From Lachnoclostridium sp. An118 (GTDB lineage Bacteria; Bacillota; Clostridia; Lachnospirales; Lachnospiraceae), in the NCBI RefSeq assembly GCF_002160985.1, contig NZ_NFLQ01000003.1, positions 1 through 64,000 on the forward strand: a stretch of 64,000 nucleotides of DNA, in the 5' to 3' direction. Position 1 is the first letter of the stretch. Each line of letters begins with the position of its first letter. The translations under genes were made by a program, and so were the position numbers. Under the pieces are notes generated by a model. That model had not been told where the DNA came from, did not search any database, and saw only the letters and a program-made list of their open reading frames with translations. This document shows, in pieces, positions 35,558-46,000 of the stretch.

Positions 35558-35627
35558 ATGTCTGCCCCTTTCCAAATAGATTGCTATCTGGAAGTATTGA
35601 CAGAACCCGGGGTTTTATACAGCCGCT

Positions 35628-35822
35628 TTACTCTCTGGGGGCGTCCGGTATGATGATGGCCGCGATCAGATAGGCCAGGAATCCGCTTCCTCCCGCAAAG
35701 ATAAACAGCACAAAGGCCAGCCTCACAAGGGTCGGGTCGATGCCGAAGTACTCGGCCACGCCGCCGCACACACCGCATATCATGCGTTCCTTCCTGGAAC
35801 GGTAAAGTCTCTTTGTATCCAT
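35628..35822 (-). CDS. PspC domain protein
   Basis: The 64-aa protein is a single PspC domain: KRLYRSRKERMICGVCGGVAEYFGIDPTLVR in two short stretches, then a membrane segment (about 38-58). PspC proteins take part in envelope stress responses. It is the last gene of the PadR-DUF1700-DUF4097-PspC module, 44 bases after the DUF4097 gene. Confidence 0.92.
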   Translation of the reverse strand: MDTKRLYRSRKERMICGVCGGVAEYFGIDPTLVRLAFVLFIFAGGSGFLAYLIAAIIIPDAPRE

Positions 35823-35866
35823 ACAGATCCTTCCTTTCTACTACTATTTTCTATTTCTTCTTTCTG

Positions 35867-36703
35867 CTACTCTTCAAAATAGATTTCCGTGCTTCCCACG
35901 TCGCAGACGATGTTCATGGTCTTCTGCGCTCTGTTGTCGACAGTCTGCTCCACGCCCAGTCCGGAATAGCTGTTTGCTCCCACATTCAGTTCACCCACGC
36001 CGCACTCCAGACTATAGTTAAAGTCCGCCTCTTTTCCCGCGGCGGTGTAGACCAGGCTGCCCACGCCGCACTCCAGGTCCGCCTGCTGCCTGGTATCTCC
36101 GGACGCCTCGACGGTCCCCACACCGACTTCCACATCCAGCTCATCCGCCGTGAACCAGTCCAGGGCAGCGGTGCCGGCCCCTACCTCCATTTTCAGCTCA
36201 CCGGCATCGATATTTTCCACATAGAGCTCGCCTATGCCCATCTGCAGGTCCGCCGCCTCAAGCTGCAGGTCCTCGGGGATATAGATCCAGACATTCCCGT
36301 AATTTCCCTGGTTGATCCTCCAGGGAAAACGGCGGGCCTTGGTCTCCACCTTCAGTTCTCCGTCCTCTTCTGTCACCTGGAATTTCAGAGCGAAGTAAAT
36401 GTCCTCTGTCTGCACTTTGACGCCCTTCCCGGTACCCCTAAGGATCTGGACATCAAGCCCCTCCGTGTCCAGCTTCAGCGAGCGGACATCATGGTAGGTC
36501 TGGTCTGTGTCCGCCTCCAGCGGAGTGTCGCCGTAATCGTAGGCCACATCCACCTCTCCTCTTCCCGGCCCGATCCAGTCCGGGATATAGTTATCCATAA
36601 CACTCAGCGTAGCTCCCATCACCTTTCCGCTGACCAGGCACACGCACCCGATACCGGCCACTACGCCGCAGGTGATCCAAAAATTCTTCCATCCTCTTTT
36701 CAT
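35867..36703 (-). CDS. DUF4097-type beta-helix membrane protein
   Basis: The 278-aa protein has one N-terminal membrane segment (about 9-30) and an external beta-helix of repeated short units with the pattern xELDVEVGVGTVEASG, LECGVGSLVY, LECGVGELNVG, as in DUF4097/adhesin-like proteins. Such proteins are found with DUF1700 and PspC partners and resemble LiaF/LiaG-type envelope sensors. It begins directly at the stop of the DUF1700 gene. Confidence 0.87.
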   Translation of the reverse strand: MKRGWKNFWITCGVVAGIGCVCLVSGKVMGATLSVMDNYIPDWIGPGRGEVDVAYDYGDTPLEADTDQTYHDVRSLKLDTEGLDVQILRGTGKGVKVQTEDIYFALKFQVTEEDGELKVETKARRFPWRINQGNYGNVWIYIPEDLQLEAADLQMGIGELYVENIDAGELKMEVGAGTAALDWFTADELDVEVGVGTVEASGDTRQQADLECGVGSLVYTAAGKEADFNYSLECGVGELNVGANSYSGLGVEQTVDNRAQKTMNIVCDVGSTEIYFEE

Positions 36704-37447
36704 TTAGCCCACCGCCTTTCTCCCGTGAAACGGACGTCTGCAGAGTTCTACAAAAAACCGGAACAGACCCGGCAGCACGATGATACAGAGCCTTACGGCC
36801 GCCACGGTCAGGATGGCCCCTATCACCGCCAGTATCATACCGCTGCCTATGAGAGCCAGCCCTGTGGGCAGATCCGGCACAAGGGCCATCATCCCCGCAA
36901 AGAAGAGGACGATACCCACAATGGCCACCACGACAGCCGCCAGGGCAAAGGCAAAAAACACGGCAAACACGGCGATGGCGAGCCCCACCACAGCACAGAG
37001 GAGAGCCAGCCCTACCGGTACCACGATAGGTGAGCAGACAAGAAGTATCAGCACGATCAGGATGATCTTCCAGGTCCGGCTCGACCTGGACTGGCCGTAG
37101 CTGTCGCCGCCTCCGCAGCCACCTCCTCCGTTTCCGCCTGAATTGCCGCCGGGGCCATATCCAGCCGGGCCGCCCGGCCCTGCGGGGGACTCCCTGCGTT
37201 CAAACCTGGTGTCCGTGTATCCGGTCTCCCGGAACTCTCCTTCCTCGCCGGCCTTTCCACCCAGCCCGGCCTTTATCTCAGCCGCCACCTTGGCGGGGCT
37301 TCCCAGCTCCCGGATGATCTCCGCCTCGTTCTCCTCTCCCGCCTCGTCAAAATAGTCATTGTAATATTTCATTGCCTCCGTGCGCTCTTCAACAGATATA
37401 TCCTGCAGGAGCGCCGCCAGCTCAAGCATAAATTGTACACGGTTCAT
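36704..37447 (-). CDS. DUF1700 (HAAS) membrane protein
   Basis: The N-terminus (about 1-70; LELAALLQDISVEERTEAMKYYNDYFDEAG) is the HAAS/DUF1700 domain that binds PadR-type regulators. A Gly/Pro-rich linker (about 85-120) leads to three or four membrane segments (about 128-230). Its start overlaps the PadR gene by 4 bases, the standard pairing of these families. It probably passes a membrane signal to the regulator. Confidence 0.92.
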   Translation of the reverse strand: MNRVQFMLELAALLQDISVEERTEAMKYYNDYFDEAGEENEAEIIRELGSPAKVAAEIKAGLGGKAGEEGEFRETGYTDTRFERRESPAGPGGPAGYGPGGNSGGNGGGGCGGGDSYGQSRSSRTWKIILIVLILLVCSPIVVPVGLALLCAVVGLAIAVFAVFFAFALAAVVVAIVGIVLFFAGMMALVPDLPTGLALIGSGMILAVIGAILTVAAVRLCIIVLPGLFRFFVELCRRPFHGRKAVG

Positions 37448-37767
37448 AAGATAGCACCTCCCTCAAATATTTCGCTGATCTTTTTCGAGTAGCTTCTCCA
37501 TTCGGATCGATAGAGCTCCAGCTGCGCTTCACCTCTCGGTGTAATCTTGTAATATCGTCGGTTCCTCCCGTCAAACTGCCTGTCGTACACTTCCAGGCAG
37601 TCATCCTTCTGCAGTCTCCTGAGTACGGGGTACAGGGTGGATTCCGACACCTCGATGGCCTTTCTTACATCCTGGGTGATCTTATAACCGTATGTCCCCT
37701 CTTTTTCTCTTGAGACAACCGCAAGGACGATCGCGTCAAGAAGGGCAGCTCCGGTGTTAAATACCAT
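37444..37767 (-). CDS. PadR-family transcriptional regulator
   Basis: The 107-aa winged-helix protein has the PadR core (about 10-85; LDAIVLAVVSREKEGTYGYKI, STLYPVLRRLQKDDCLEVY, RRYYKITPRGEAQL). It is the first gene of a four-gene membrane module and probably represses it. Its promoter is a perfect sigma-A consensus with an imperfect AT-rich inverted repeat at the -35 region. Confidence 0.95.
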   Translation of the reverse strand: MVFNTGAALLDAIVLAVVSREKEGTYGYKITQDVRKAIEVSESTLYPVLRRLQKDDCLEVYDRQFDGRNRRYYKITPRGEAQLELYRSEWRSYSKKISEIFEGGAIL

Positions 37768-38217
37768 ACAATCACTCCTTTTCTCCCTGCCTTACAGCGC
37801 CCTCAAAAGTCCGGCGCTGATATTATCAAAAACTTAATATTGTTTTTATGGCTATATTATATGTTATATAGTATTGTTTGTCAATAAATATTATATGAAA
37901 ATATAATAATGTCATAGTTTTTTACTCTCAGCATCATATGACAATCCACTGTTGAAATTTATGTCAAAATCATGTACACTGTAGCTACAATGATCAGGGC
38001 AGATTTTTTCACAATACTTCTATCTGCCCGGAGAGCTCGTTTTTCAGAAGCTCTCATCCATATTTCTTGGCCCTTCGGCCGGAAAATACCCTTTGGGACC
38101 ACACAGCAAAACAACAAAGAGAATACATGAGAGCGATTGTATTTTACATATTTGCCTGTTACAATAAGCATAGATACTGTCTTTTATGTATTCTCGCCTT
38201 CACGAAAGGAGAACTGC
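37768..38217. other. Divergent AT-rich intergenic region upstream of padR and the Rpn gene
   Basis: About 450 bases. The left part carries the padR promoter. Around 38034-38095 there are small GC-rich hairpins (for example GGCCCTTCGGCC near 38070). A frame of 70 codons at 37959-38171 on the minus strand has no ribosome binding site and is not accepted. No RNA gene was recognised. Confidence 0.5.
37856..37884 (-). promoter_or_regulatory. Perfect consensus promoter of the padR module
   Basis: On the minus strand TTGACA (37879-37884), a 17-base spacer and TATAAT (37856-37861). An imperfect inverted repeat, ATATAGTATT with AATATTATAT, spans the -35 box, a good place for a repressor such as PadR. 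Confidence 0.75.
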
Positions 38218-39267
38218 ATGACAGACAGAGAAGACAACCGCACACAAACACATACCATACGGAACACAAGGCCAAAGGACAGCGGCGCCAAGCTGATCTT
38301 TGACAATCCAGTCCTCTGCGCTCAGTTCATCAGGGACTATCTGAACGTAGACATTTTAAAGGATGTTCAGCCGGAGGACATTGAAGATATCTCCGAGCGC
38401 TTTTTGTCTATGTGGCAGGAGAACCGGGACTCAGACTGTGTAAAGAAAATCCATCTGAACGGAGCAGCCGGACCTGAGGCGCTGTTCCTGATCGCCATGA
38501 TCGAGCATCAGTCATCCGTAGACTACGATATGCCTTTCCGCATTTTAAGGTATATCACCCACATACTGACCGACTATGCCGCGGAAGCCGAGGAGAGACA
38601 GCCCCACATCACGGCCAGGAAGGATTTCCGCTACCCGCCTGTCCTTCCGGTGATCTTCTATGACGGGCCGGGAAACTGGACCGCAGCGGCAGATTTCAGG
38701 GACAAGGTATATCTCAATGACATCCTGGGAGAGTATATCCCCTCGTTCAAATATATCGTGGTCCCTCTCTCCAGCTACTCCGCCGAAGATCTGATCGGCA
38801 AAAACAACGAGCTCTCCCTGCTCCTGCTGATCGACAAGCTGCGTAGCTCCTCGGACTTCAAATTTCTCAGGGATATCCCTGACGAATATTTTGAAAATCT
38901 GGGCCGGAATTCACCGGAGTCTGTGCTGAAGCTGATGAGAACAGTCATATCCGTCCTGCTCCTCAAGCTGAATGTTCCAAAAGAAGAGGTGGCTGAGTTC
39001 ACCGACCGCATCGAAAGGAGAGATTTTTCAGTGCTGTTTGAACATTTTGAGGCATACGATGTCCAGGAGACCCGCAGGGTCAGCAAGGCCGAAGGCAAGA
39101 TAGAGGGCAAAGCCGAAGCAATACTTGACCTCCTGAGAGATCTGGGCCCTGTGCCGGAAGACATAGAAAAACAGATTGCCCAGACCACTGACCTGGAGCT
39201 TTTAAAGAAATGGCTGAAGGCTGCCGCCAGGGCAGAAGGTATAGAGAGCTTTATTTCCCAGATGTAA
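38218..39267 (+). CDS. Rpn family nuclease (PD-(D/E)XK, transposase_31-like)
   Basis: The 349-aa protein belongs to the Rpn group of recombination-promoting nucleases: FDNPVLCAQFIRDYLNVDIL near the start, FLIAMIEHQSSVDYDMPFRIL (active-site Glu-x-Gln, about 98-118, in two parts), and VIFYDGPGNWTAA (about 147). The C-terminus has Lys/Glu-rich helices (SKAEGKIEGKAEAILDLL), as in other Rpn proteins. The start is the ATG at 38218 with AAAGGAG. Such proteins cut DNA and increase recombination, and some may act in phage defence. It has no operon partner. Confidence 0.88.
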   Translation: MTDREDNRTQTHTIRNTRPKDSGAKLIFDNPVLCAQFIRDYLNVDILKDVQPEDIEDISERFLSMWQENRDSDCVKKIHLNGAAGPEALFLIAMIEHQSSVDYDMPFRILRYITHILTDYAAEAEERQPHITARKDFRYPPVLPVIFYDGPGNWTAAADFRDKVYLNDILGEYIPSFKYIVVPLSSYSAEDLIGKNNELSLLLLIDKLRSSSDFKFLRDIPDEYFENLGRNSPESVLKLMRTVISVLLLKLNVPKEEVAEFTDRIERRDFSVLFEHFEAYDVQETRRVSKAEGKIEGKAEAILDLLRDLGPVPEDIEKQIAQTTDLELLKKWLKAAARAEGIESFISQM

Positions 39268-39271
39268 AACA

Positions 39272-39320
39272 CAGCCCCGCCCTGACAGGGACCAGGTGTC
39301 CTGCTGTCAGAGCGGGGCTG
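39272..39320. terminator. Bidirectional hairpin between Rpn and addA genes
   Basis: CAGCCCCGC (39272-39280) pairs with GCGGGGCTG (39312-39320), extended inside by CTGACAG / CTGTCAG. It lies between the two convergent stop codons. U tracts are short on either side. Confidence 0.6.
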
Positions 39321-39338
39321 CTCTGTTTCTGCCGGGCC

Positions 39339-42300
39339 TTACCCCGGCAGGATGATTTCTTCCCCCAAAGTAAACGAGTAGATGATCTTCTCCCTGACCG
39401 GCCTGCCCAGAAGCTGTTCCAGGGCTCTTGCATAGTAGTCAAGCTGGGCGTGGTACTTTTCCACAAGCTGGTCTGCGGTCTTCACCTGGTCTGTCTTGTA
39501 GTCCAGCACCACAAGGCCGTCCTCCTCCTGGAACCAGGCGTCGATGATCCCCTGCACGAGGATTTTGTCTTCCTCCTCCCCGGCGCTGTCAGGATATACC
39601 TCCGCCATGTCCACCCCGATGACAAAGGGCTGCTCCCGGAAGAGCTGTCCTCTCCTGTCCGCCTCCCGCATCCTTCTGCCGCTCTCGCAGCGGGTGAACC
39701 TCAGGATATCCCCGGGGCGGACGCACCGGGCCATGTCCGGGGCGATGCGGCCGCTCTCCTCCATAGAGCGGACCGCCTGGGACAGGCTCTCCTGGGTGTA
39801 CTCTTCTGTAAAGTCCAGAAGCTCCATCACCCGGTGGTAGGCGCTTCCCCTGGAGGCGCCGGTGAGCTCCTCCTGCCCGGCCCGGAACCTGGGGATCAGG
39901 GGCACCACATCCGGCTCCTCAAAGAGCATCTCTCCTGCGTTCCCCGGCTCCTCCAGGGACAGCTCTCTTAGATACTCCCGTTTTTTCAGCTCAGAGACCG
40001 TGAATTTCAGCTTCCGCCCCTCCAGGTCCGGGTGGGGATATCTGTAGGAGAACTGCTCCTCCAGTCTCTCCTTCATCTCCTCATCATAGATTTTCTCTGT
40101 ATCCCAGTCCTCCAGGGCCTTCTTGGTAAAGATGCCCTCTGCCTCCTCCTGCACCTGTCTTTTGACAAGCTCCTCCAGGTTCAGGAGCTCCACATGGACA
40201 GGGGCCTTCCCGTCTGCGGCGGCCACAGCCGGCAAGATCCAGTCCAGATAACGGGAAGCCCGGGACAGCTCGCCAAAAGAGAGGGGGCGGACAATCTCCG
40301 GGTGCTCCGGGGCTTTTTCCGCTTCCCCGGCTGTGCTCTCCCCAGCTGTACTCTTCAGAGCCCGCAGCTCCTCCAGCCTCCCTGCCGGGTCCTTCATGGT
40401 CCCCACCAGAATCAGCTTCTCCCTGGCCCGGGTCAGTGCCACGTAGAGGACGCGCAGCTCCTCCCCCAGGTTCTCCAGCTTCTCCTTTCTCTGGATGACC
40501 TGCTTGTAGAAGGACGGCGCCTTTGTGCGGCGCTCAAGGTCCACCACGTCCATGCCCACTCCCAGAGAGGAGTGGATGAGGATATTCCCCTTTGTGTCCT
40601 GGGTGTTGAAGCCTTTCCCCATTCCCGCCGCGATCACCACGGGGAACTCCAGGCCCTTGCTCTTATGGATGCTCATGATGCGCACTGTGTCCGCGTTCTC
40701 GTCGCTGACAGAGGCCTCCCCGTAGTCCACGTTGTACTTCTGCAGCTGCTCAATATAGCGGATAAAATTGAAAAGCCCCTGGTAGCTGGTGCTCTCAAAG
40801 GCCATGGCCTTCTGGGCCAGCATGTCCACGTTGGCTCTCCTCTGCTCGCCGCCGGGAAGAGCCGCCACATAGTCCCCGTATCCAGTGTCGTCCAGGATCT
40901 CCCACAGGAGCTCGTGGATGGCCGTGTAGGAGGCCTTCTCACGGAAATAGTCCATCTTGTCCAGGCAGGCAGACAGCTTCTTACGAAGAGCCGGGTCCTC
41001 CCCCTGGCTTCTGTACTGCTCCACCGCCTCGCAGAAGCGCCGGTCGGGGCAGGCGATACGAATCCGGGCCAGCTCCTCGCCGGTGAGCTGTCCAAACCAG
41101 GAGGAGAGGACAGCTGTCAGGGGGATGTCCTGCTTTTCGTTCTGCAGCACCCGGAAGTAATCCAGCAGCACGCCGATCTCCCGCGTCTCAAAGTACCCTT
41201 CCTTAGTCCCTGCGCAGGCGGGGATGCCCTCCTCCAGGAGCACCTCCATGAACACATCGCTCCAGCCCTTGATGCTCCTGGTCAGGATGACGATATCCCC
41301 ATAGCGCACCGGCCGCAGCTTTCCTGTCTCCTTGTCCGTCACCAGCTGCTCCTTTAGGAGCCTGCGGATGCAGTCCGCCACGGCCCTTGCCTCCAGCTTT
41401 CTGGCGGAGAGCTTTTCTCCTGCCGCCTCCTCCAGCTCCTCGTCCGGGCTGCCGTCGATGAGGAGAAGCTCTGTGTCATTGCCCCGGCTCTCCGGGTAGG
41501 AGGCGCCGGGCCAGAGGGCGGCCCTGTCGCCGTAGGTGATGCCCCCAAGCTCCGGTATCATGATCTGCCGGAAGAGGGCGTTGACGCTTTCAAGGACCTC
41601 CGGGCGGCTCCGGAAATTCTTGAACAGGTCGATCCGCTGGGTCCGGCTGTCCGTCCCCTCCCCCTCGTAGATCCGGTAGGTGTCAAATTTCTCCATAAAA
41701 AGCTCCGGCCTGGAGAGGCGGAACCGGTAGATGCTCTGCTTCACATCCCCCACCATGAAAATGTTGTTCCTCCCCTGCCAGGTGCGGGACACACTTGTCA
41801 GGATGGCCTCCTGGATCAGGTTGCTGTCCTGGTACTCGTCGATCATCACCTCCCGGAACTGCTCCTGGTACACCCGGACGCAGGGGGAGGGCCGAAGCCC
41901 GTCCTCCGTCTTCTCCGTGAGGATGCGCAGAGCGTACTGCTCCATATCCGAGTAGTCGATCATGCCGCGGCTCCTCTTCTTCTCCTCAAACCGGGCGGCA
42001 AAGGCCTCAGTCAAGTCCTTAAGCTCCTCCATCATGGGAGCGCAGACCGCCAGCCCCGCAAGGAGCTCTTCTTCTGTCTGAGAAAAATACTGCTCTGCCG
42101 GAAAAACCACCGCCTTTTTCAGCTCATCCCGGAGCTTTTTCACCCGGTCCGCCTTTTCTTTGGACACAGCCTTGTCCCTGTTTGGAGCCAGCTTTTTCCA
42201 GGCAATCTGCTCCGACGCCCGGCGGTACTGGGCGTAGGTAGCGGCCTGCCGGAACCGCTCCACGTTCTTCATATCGCTCTCCAGCATCTCCTCGTACATG

Positions 42301-43034
42301 TAGGGGCCGTCCAGCTCCAGACAGAGGGCCAGGGCCTGGTCCTTCAGGCGGACCGCCGTCTCCATGGCGTGGTCCACCTCCTCCCGGACAAAGGCAAAGA
42401 AGGGCGTCTTCCCCAGCTCCTCGCCTGTCTGTACCCGGCAGGCCCGGACGCAGTCCGCAAGCCACCCCTCCGGGTCCGGACAGCTCCTGGAAAACTCGTA
42501 CAGCTTCAGGATGATGTCCTCCAGCCTCCGGTCGCTCTTTCCCGCCGCATAGCTCTCCGTGAAGTCCAGAAAGCGCTCCTGCCCCTCCCCGTACTTTTCC
42601 TCCAGGAGCTCCTGCAGCACGTCTCTTTCCAGCAGCTTCAACTCTCCTTCCTCACCGATGCGGAAGGAAGGGTCCAGGTCAATGACATGAAAATTCTCCC
42701 GGATCACAGAGAGACAGAAGCTGTGGATAGTGGTGATGGAAGCGCTGTGGATGAGGGTGGCCTGCTGCCGCAGGTGCTCGTTAAAGGGGTCCTCCTGGGC
42801 CTTCTTTTCGATGGCTGTCCGTATCCTCTCCTTCATCTCTGCCGCGGCCGCCTCCGTGAAGGTGACGATGAGGAGCTCGTCCACGGAGAGAGGGTCCTCC
42901 TTTCTGGTGAGCATGGTGATGATGCGCTCCACCAGCACAGCCGTCTTTCCTGAGCCCGCCGCCGCGGACACAAGGATGCTGCGGTCCCTTAAGTCAATGA
43001 CGCTCTGCTGTTCTTTTGTCCACTTTACGCCCAT
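39339..43034 (-). CDS. addA: ATP-dependent helicase/nuclease subunit A
   Basis: AddA is the UvrD-type helicase and 3'-strand nuclease of the AddAB break-repair complex. The 1231-aa protein has Walker A VSAAAGSGKTAVL (about 22-34), helicase motifs including MIDEYQDSN (about 393), GDVKQSIYRFR, and MSIHKSKGLEFPVV (about 787), and a C-terminal PD-(D/E)XK nuclease with GIIDAWF and VVLDYKTDQV (about 1165-1185). It overlaps addB by 10 bases. Confidence 0.97.
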   Translation of the reverse strand: MGVKWTKEQQSVIDLRDRSILVSAAAGSGKTAVLVERIITMLTRKEDPLSVDELLIVTFTEAAAAEMKERIRTAIEKKAQEDPFNEHLRQQATLIHSASITTIHSFCLSVIRENFHVIDLDPSFRIGEEGELKLLERDVLQELLEEKYGEGQERFLDFTESYAAGKSDRRLEDIILKLYEFSRSCPDPEGWLADCVRACRVQTGEELGKTPFFAFVREEVDHAMETAVRLKDQALALCLELDGPYMYEEMLESDMKNVERFRQAATYAQYRRASEQIAWKKLAPNRDKAVSKEKADRVKKLRDELKKAVVFPAEQYFSQTEEELLAGLAVCAPMMEELKDLTEAFAARFEEKKRSRGMIDYSDMEQYALRILTEKTEDGLRPSPCVRVYQEQFREVMIDEYQDSNLIQEAILTSVSRTWQGRNNIFMVGDVKQSIYRFRLSRPELFMEKFDTYRIYEGEGTDSRTQRIDLFKNFRSRPEVLESVNALFRQIMIPELGGITYGDRAALWPGASYPESRGNDTELLLIDGSPDEELEEAAGEKLSARKLEARAVADCIRRLLKEQLVTDKETGKLRPVRYGDIVILTRSIKGWSDVFMEVLLEEGIPACAGTKEGYFETREIGVLLDYFRVLQNEKQDIPLTAVLSSWFGQLTGEELARIRIACPDRRFCEAVEQYRSQGEDPALRKKLSACLDKMDYFREKASYTAIHELLWEILDDTGYGDYVAALPGGEQRRANVDMLAQKAMAFESTSYQGLFNFIRYIEQLQKYNVDYGEASVSDENADTVRIMSIHKSKGLEFPVVIAAGMGKGFNTQDTKGNILIHSSLGVGMDVVDLERRTKAPSFYKQVIQRKEKLENLGEELRVLYVALTRAREKLILVGTMKDPAGRLEELRALKSTAGESTAGEAEKAPEHPEIVRPLSFGELSRASRYLDWILPAVAAADGKAPVHVELLNLEELVKRQVQEEAEGIFTKKALEDWDTEKIYDEEMKERLEEQFSYRYPHPDLEGRKLKFTVSELKKREYLRELSLEEPGNAGEMLFEEPDVVPLIPRFRAGQEELTGASRGSAYHRVMELLDFTEEYTQESLSQAVRSMEESGRIAPDMARCVRPGDILRFTRCESGRRMREADRRGQLFREQPFVIGVDMAEVYPDSAGEEEDKILVQGIIDAWFQEEDGLVVLDYKTDQVKTADQLVEKYHAQLDYYARALEQLLGRPVREKIIYSFTLGEEIILPG

Positions 43035-46000
43035 GGCTGTCCCTCCTGTCTTCCTTCCTCTGTATCATGGCCGGCCGCCGTTTCATCCTCCTCCGCTCCG
43101 GCGCTGCCGGCCCCTCCGCTGTAGGCCTGGATGCGCAGCAGCGCCTCCTCCTGCCCCATCCTGGTGATATCCCGGTAGCCGTAGCCCGGCAGGGAGCTGT
43201 CAAAGCCGCAGATATGCCGGTATCCGCAGAAGTCGCAGCCAGTCCGGTCCCCGTACCTGTAGGGCTCTGCCTTCGCCTCCCCGGAGGCGATGCGGCTGTG
43301 CAGCTCCCCTGCCTTTGCCCTGGCAAATGCCCCCAGCGTACGGAAGCGCTCCCCCGAGAGAGCCTTGGACCTGGCGGAGAGAGCCCCGTCCTTTTTGAAG
43401 GAGACAGGGATAGCCAGAGATTCCCCCTGGGTCCTGTGCTCCAGATGCCAGAGAGCGTCCCCCTCCAGGCTCACCAGGCCGTCCGGCCGGAGCTTCTTAA
43501 GAAGCCTCTCCTCAATCTGGCTCTCCTCTCCCCCGGGCTCTGTGAAGGGGTCCTGGATATGGTAGTAGAACACCCCGGCAGGGACAGGCTCCCTGCCCGG
43601 ATATCTTTTCCCGGTGATCTTCAGCGCCTCCTCCATGTAGACAAGGAGCTGCATCTGCAGTCCCCCATAGACAAGGGACAGGTCAAAGGCAGTCTGCCCG
43701 GTCTTGTAGTCCAGGATCTTGACATAGACCCGGTCCTCCTCCACGCAGGTATCCACCCGGTCGATCTTGCCCGCGCCGAACTTCAGCTCATAGGCTTCAG
43801 GCCGGAAGTCCCCGGCCTTCAGCTGCTCCGTGAGAGCCCACACGGTCCGCTCCATCATGCGCTCGATGCGGGTGATGAGCCAGGTGTTCCTGGAGGAGCT
43901 GTAGAGGACGGAGTTGCCGTAGTCTGTCACCGCCTCCTCCACGCTCTCCTTGCAGAGCCGCTCCTGGGCCTCCCGGTCCAGACCGGTCCAGCCCCCCTGG
44001 CTGGCGGAGGCCTTCCGGGAGTACCGCTCAATGGCACCATGGAACACATTGCCCATATCCACAGCCTGGAACTCAAAGGTCTCCCTCTCCTTCAGCCGCA
44101 GCCCGTAATCCAGGAAATGGGCAAAGGCGCAGGCGGAAAATCTCTCCATCCGGGAGATGCTCTCCAGAGGCCGGTCCCCGTACAGCCTCTCTGCCGCGGC
44201 ACGGGTGATGGCGTCCTGGGGTCTCCGGTAAAATCCCGCCTCCAGGATGGCGCCGATCCGGTCCCCCCACTCCCGGTTTTTCTTATACCAGGTGTAGAGC
44301 TCCATCCAGGCGCCCCCCGCCTTCTCGCTCTTCATCCGCAGGCCCTCGATGAGCTGGGAGAGCCCGGTCCTTGGGGAGAGCTCCCGGTCTTTTAAAAGAA
44401 GGGCGTCCTCGTGGGTGACCTCCAGGTCCGGGAAGAGCTTCTCCAGCTCCTGCACAAGGTAGGAGGGCCGTATCGTCTTACCGTCGGCGGACACCCTGCT
44501 GTAGAAGACGCAGAGTTTCCTGGAGGGCTTGGTCAGGTTCAGATAGAGATAGTACTTCTGCACATAGGCCTGCTCCCGGCTGCCCGGCGTCAGGGCGATC
44601 CTCTCCTTCTCAAAGGCCCTCACGTCCCGCTCGGAGAGGAGCCCTGTCCGCACAAGGGAGCCCGGAAGGAAGGTGTCATTGGCCCCCACGAACAGCAGGG
44701 CCTTCACCCCCTTCAGACGGGTCCGCTCCATGTCTCCGGCCACCACCTGGTCGATGCCTGGCGGGATGACCCCCACCCTGGCCTCCGCAAGCCCTGCGTC
44801 CAGCAGGTCGCAGTACTCCTGGAGGGAGACCTGCTCCTCCCCCAGAAGCTCCACAAATTTGTCAAAAAGGCCGATGACGATGCCGTAGATCTGGGCATAC
44901 TCCCGGGCCAGAGCGTTCTCGCCCCTCTCCTGGAAGGCCTCCTCCTGCCGTTTCAGGGCAAGCTGCATCTCCTCCCCTGCCAGGAAATCATAGAGGGCCT
45001 CCGTGATGTCCCGGACGGTCTTCCGTCTCTGGCGGAGCACGAAAAGGAGGGGCTCCATCTTCTCCACAAAGAGGACCCGCATGTGGTTGAGCCGGTCCAG
45101 CTCCCCGGCGTCCATGCCCTCTGTCCGGCGCACCCAGCGCTGCTGCCATTTTTTCCATCCCCGGATACCCAGAGCCAGGCAGTAGTTCTCCAGGTCGTCC
45201 AGCTCACCCCTGGAAAAGGAGGTGTAGCCGGTCCGCAGAAAGCGGAACACGCTGTCGCAGGTAAAGCCCTCCCTGGACATAGCAAGGAGACTGCGGACGT
45301 ACTCCACAAAGGAGTTGAGGAGGATGCTCCTCTTCTGGTCCATAAAGACCGGTATCTCATAGCGGGCAAAGGCCTTCCTGAGATAATTGCCGTACACCTC
45401 CATGTCGCTGGCGATCACGCCGATTTCCCGGTACCGGTACCCCTCCTTTCTCACAAGGGACCGCACCTTCCGGGCGGCTGCCTCCGCCTCCTCGTCCGGG
45501 CTGGATGCCACGTGGATCTCCACCCCATCCTGCTCACCCTCAAAGGAGCTGCTCCCGTACCGGAAAAGCTGGCGTTCCACAAAGGCCAGGGCAGGGCTCT
45601 CCTGGAATCTGGGGGGCACCTGGGGCCGCAGGAATTTCAGCTCCTCCACCGGCACCCGGCGCTCCCGCGCGATCTCCACCAGCGATGTGACCGTCTTCTT
45701 GCTCATGGCAAAGAGCTGACAGGGATGCTCGCAGGCGTAGGGATTTTCCCTCTCGTCGATCGTCACCGTGACCACCACGTCCCGGCAGATCGTCATGAGC
45801 TCTCCCAGGAGGCGGTTCTGGACCGGCGTGAACCCGGTGTAGCCGTCCAGCACCACTGTGCTCTTCTTTAGAAGGGCAGACTCCCCCGCCACCTTTGCCA
45901 GCACATCCAGGAGCTCCTCCTTTGTGGTGTATCTCTCCTTCAGGTAGTCCTGGAAGCTTCTGTACAGGCGCTTTAGGTCCTGCAGCTTAAAGGACAGGTA

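Noticed and set aside
37959-38171. Open frame of 70 codons on the minus strand before the Rpn gene
   Set aside because: No ribosome binding site and no recognisable features; random-looking translation.
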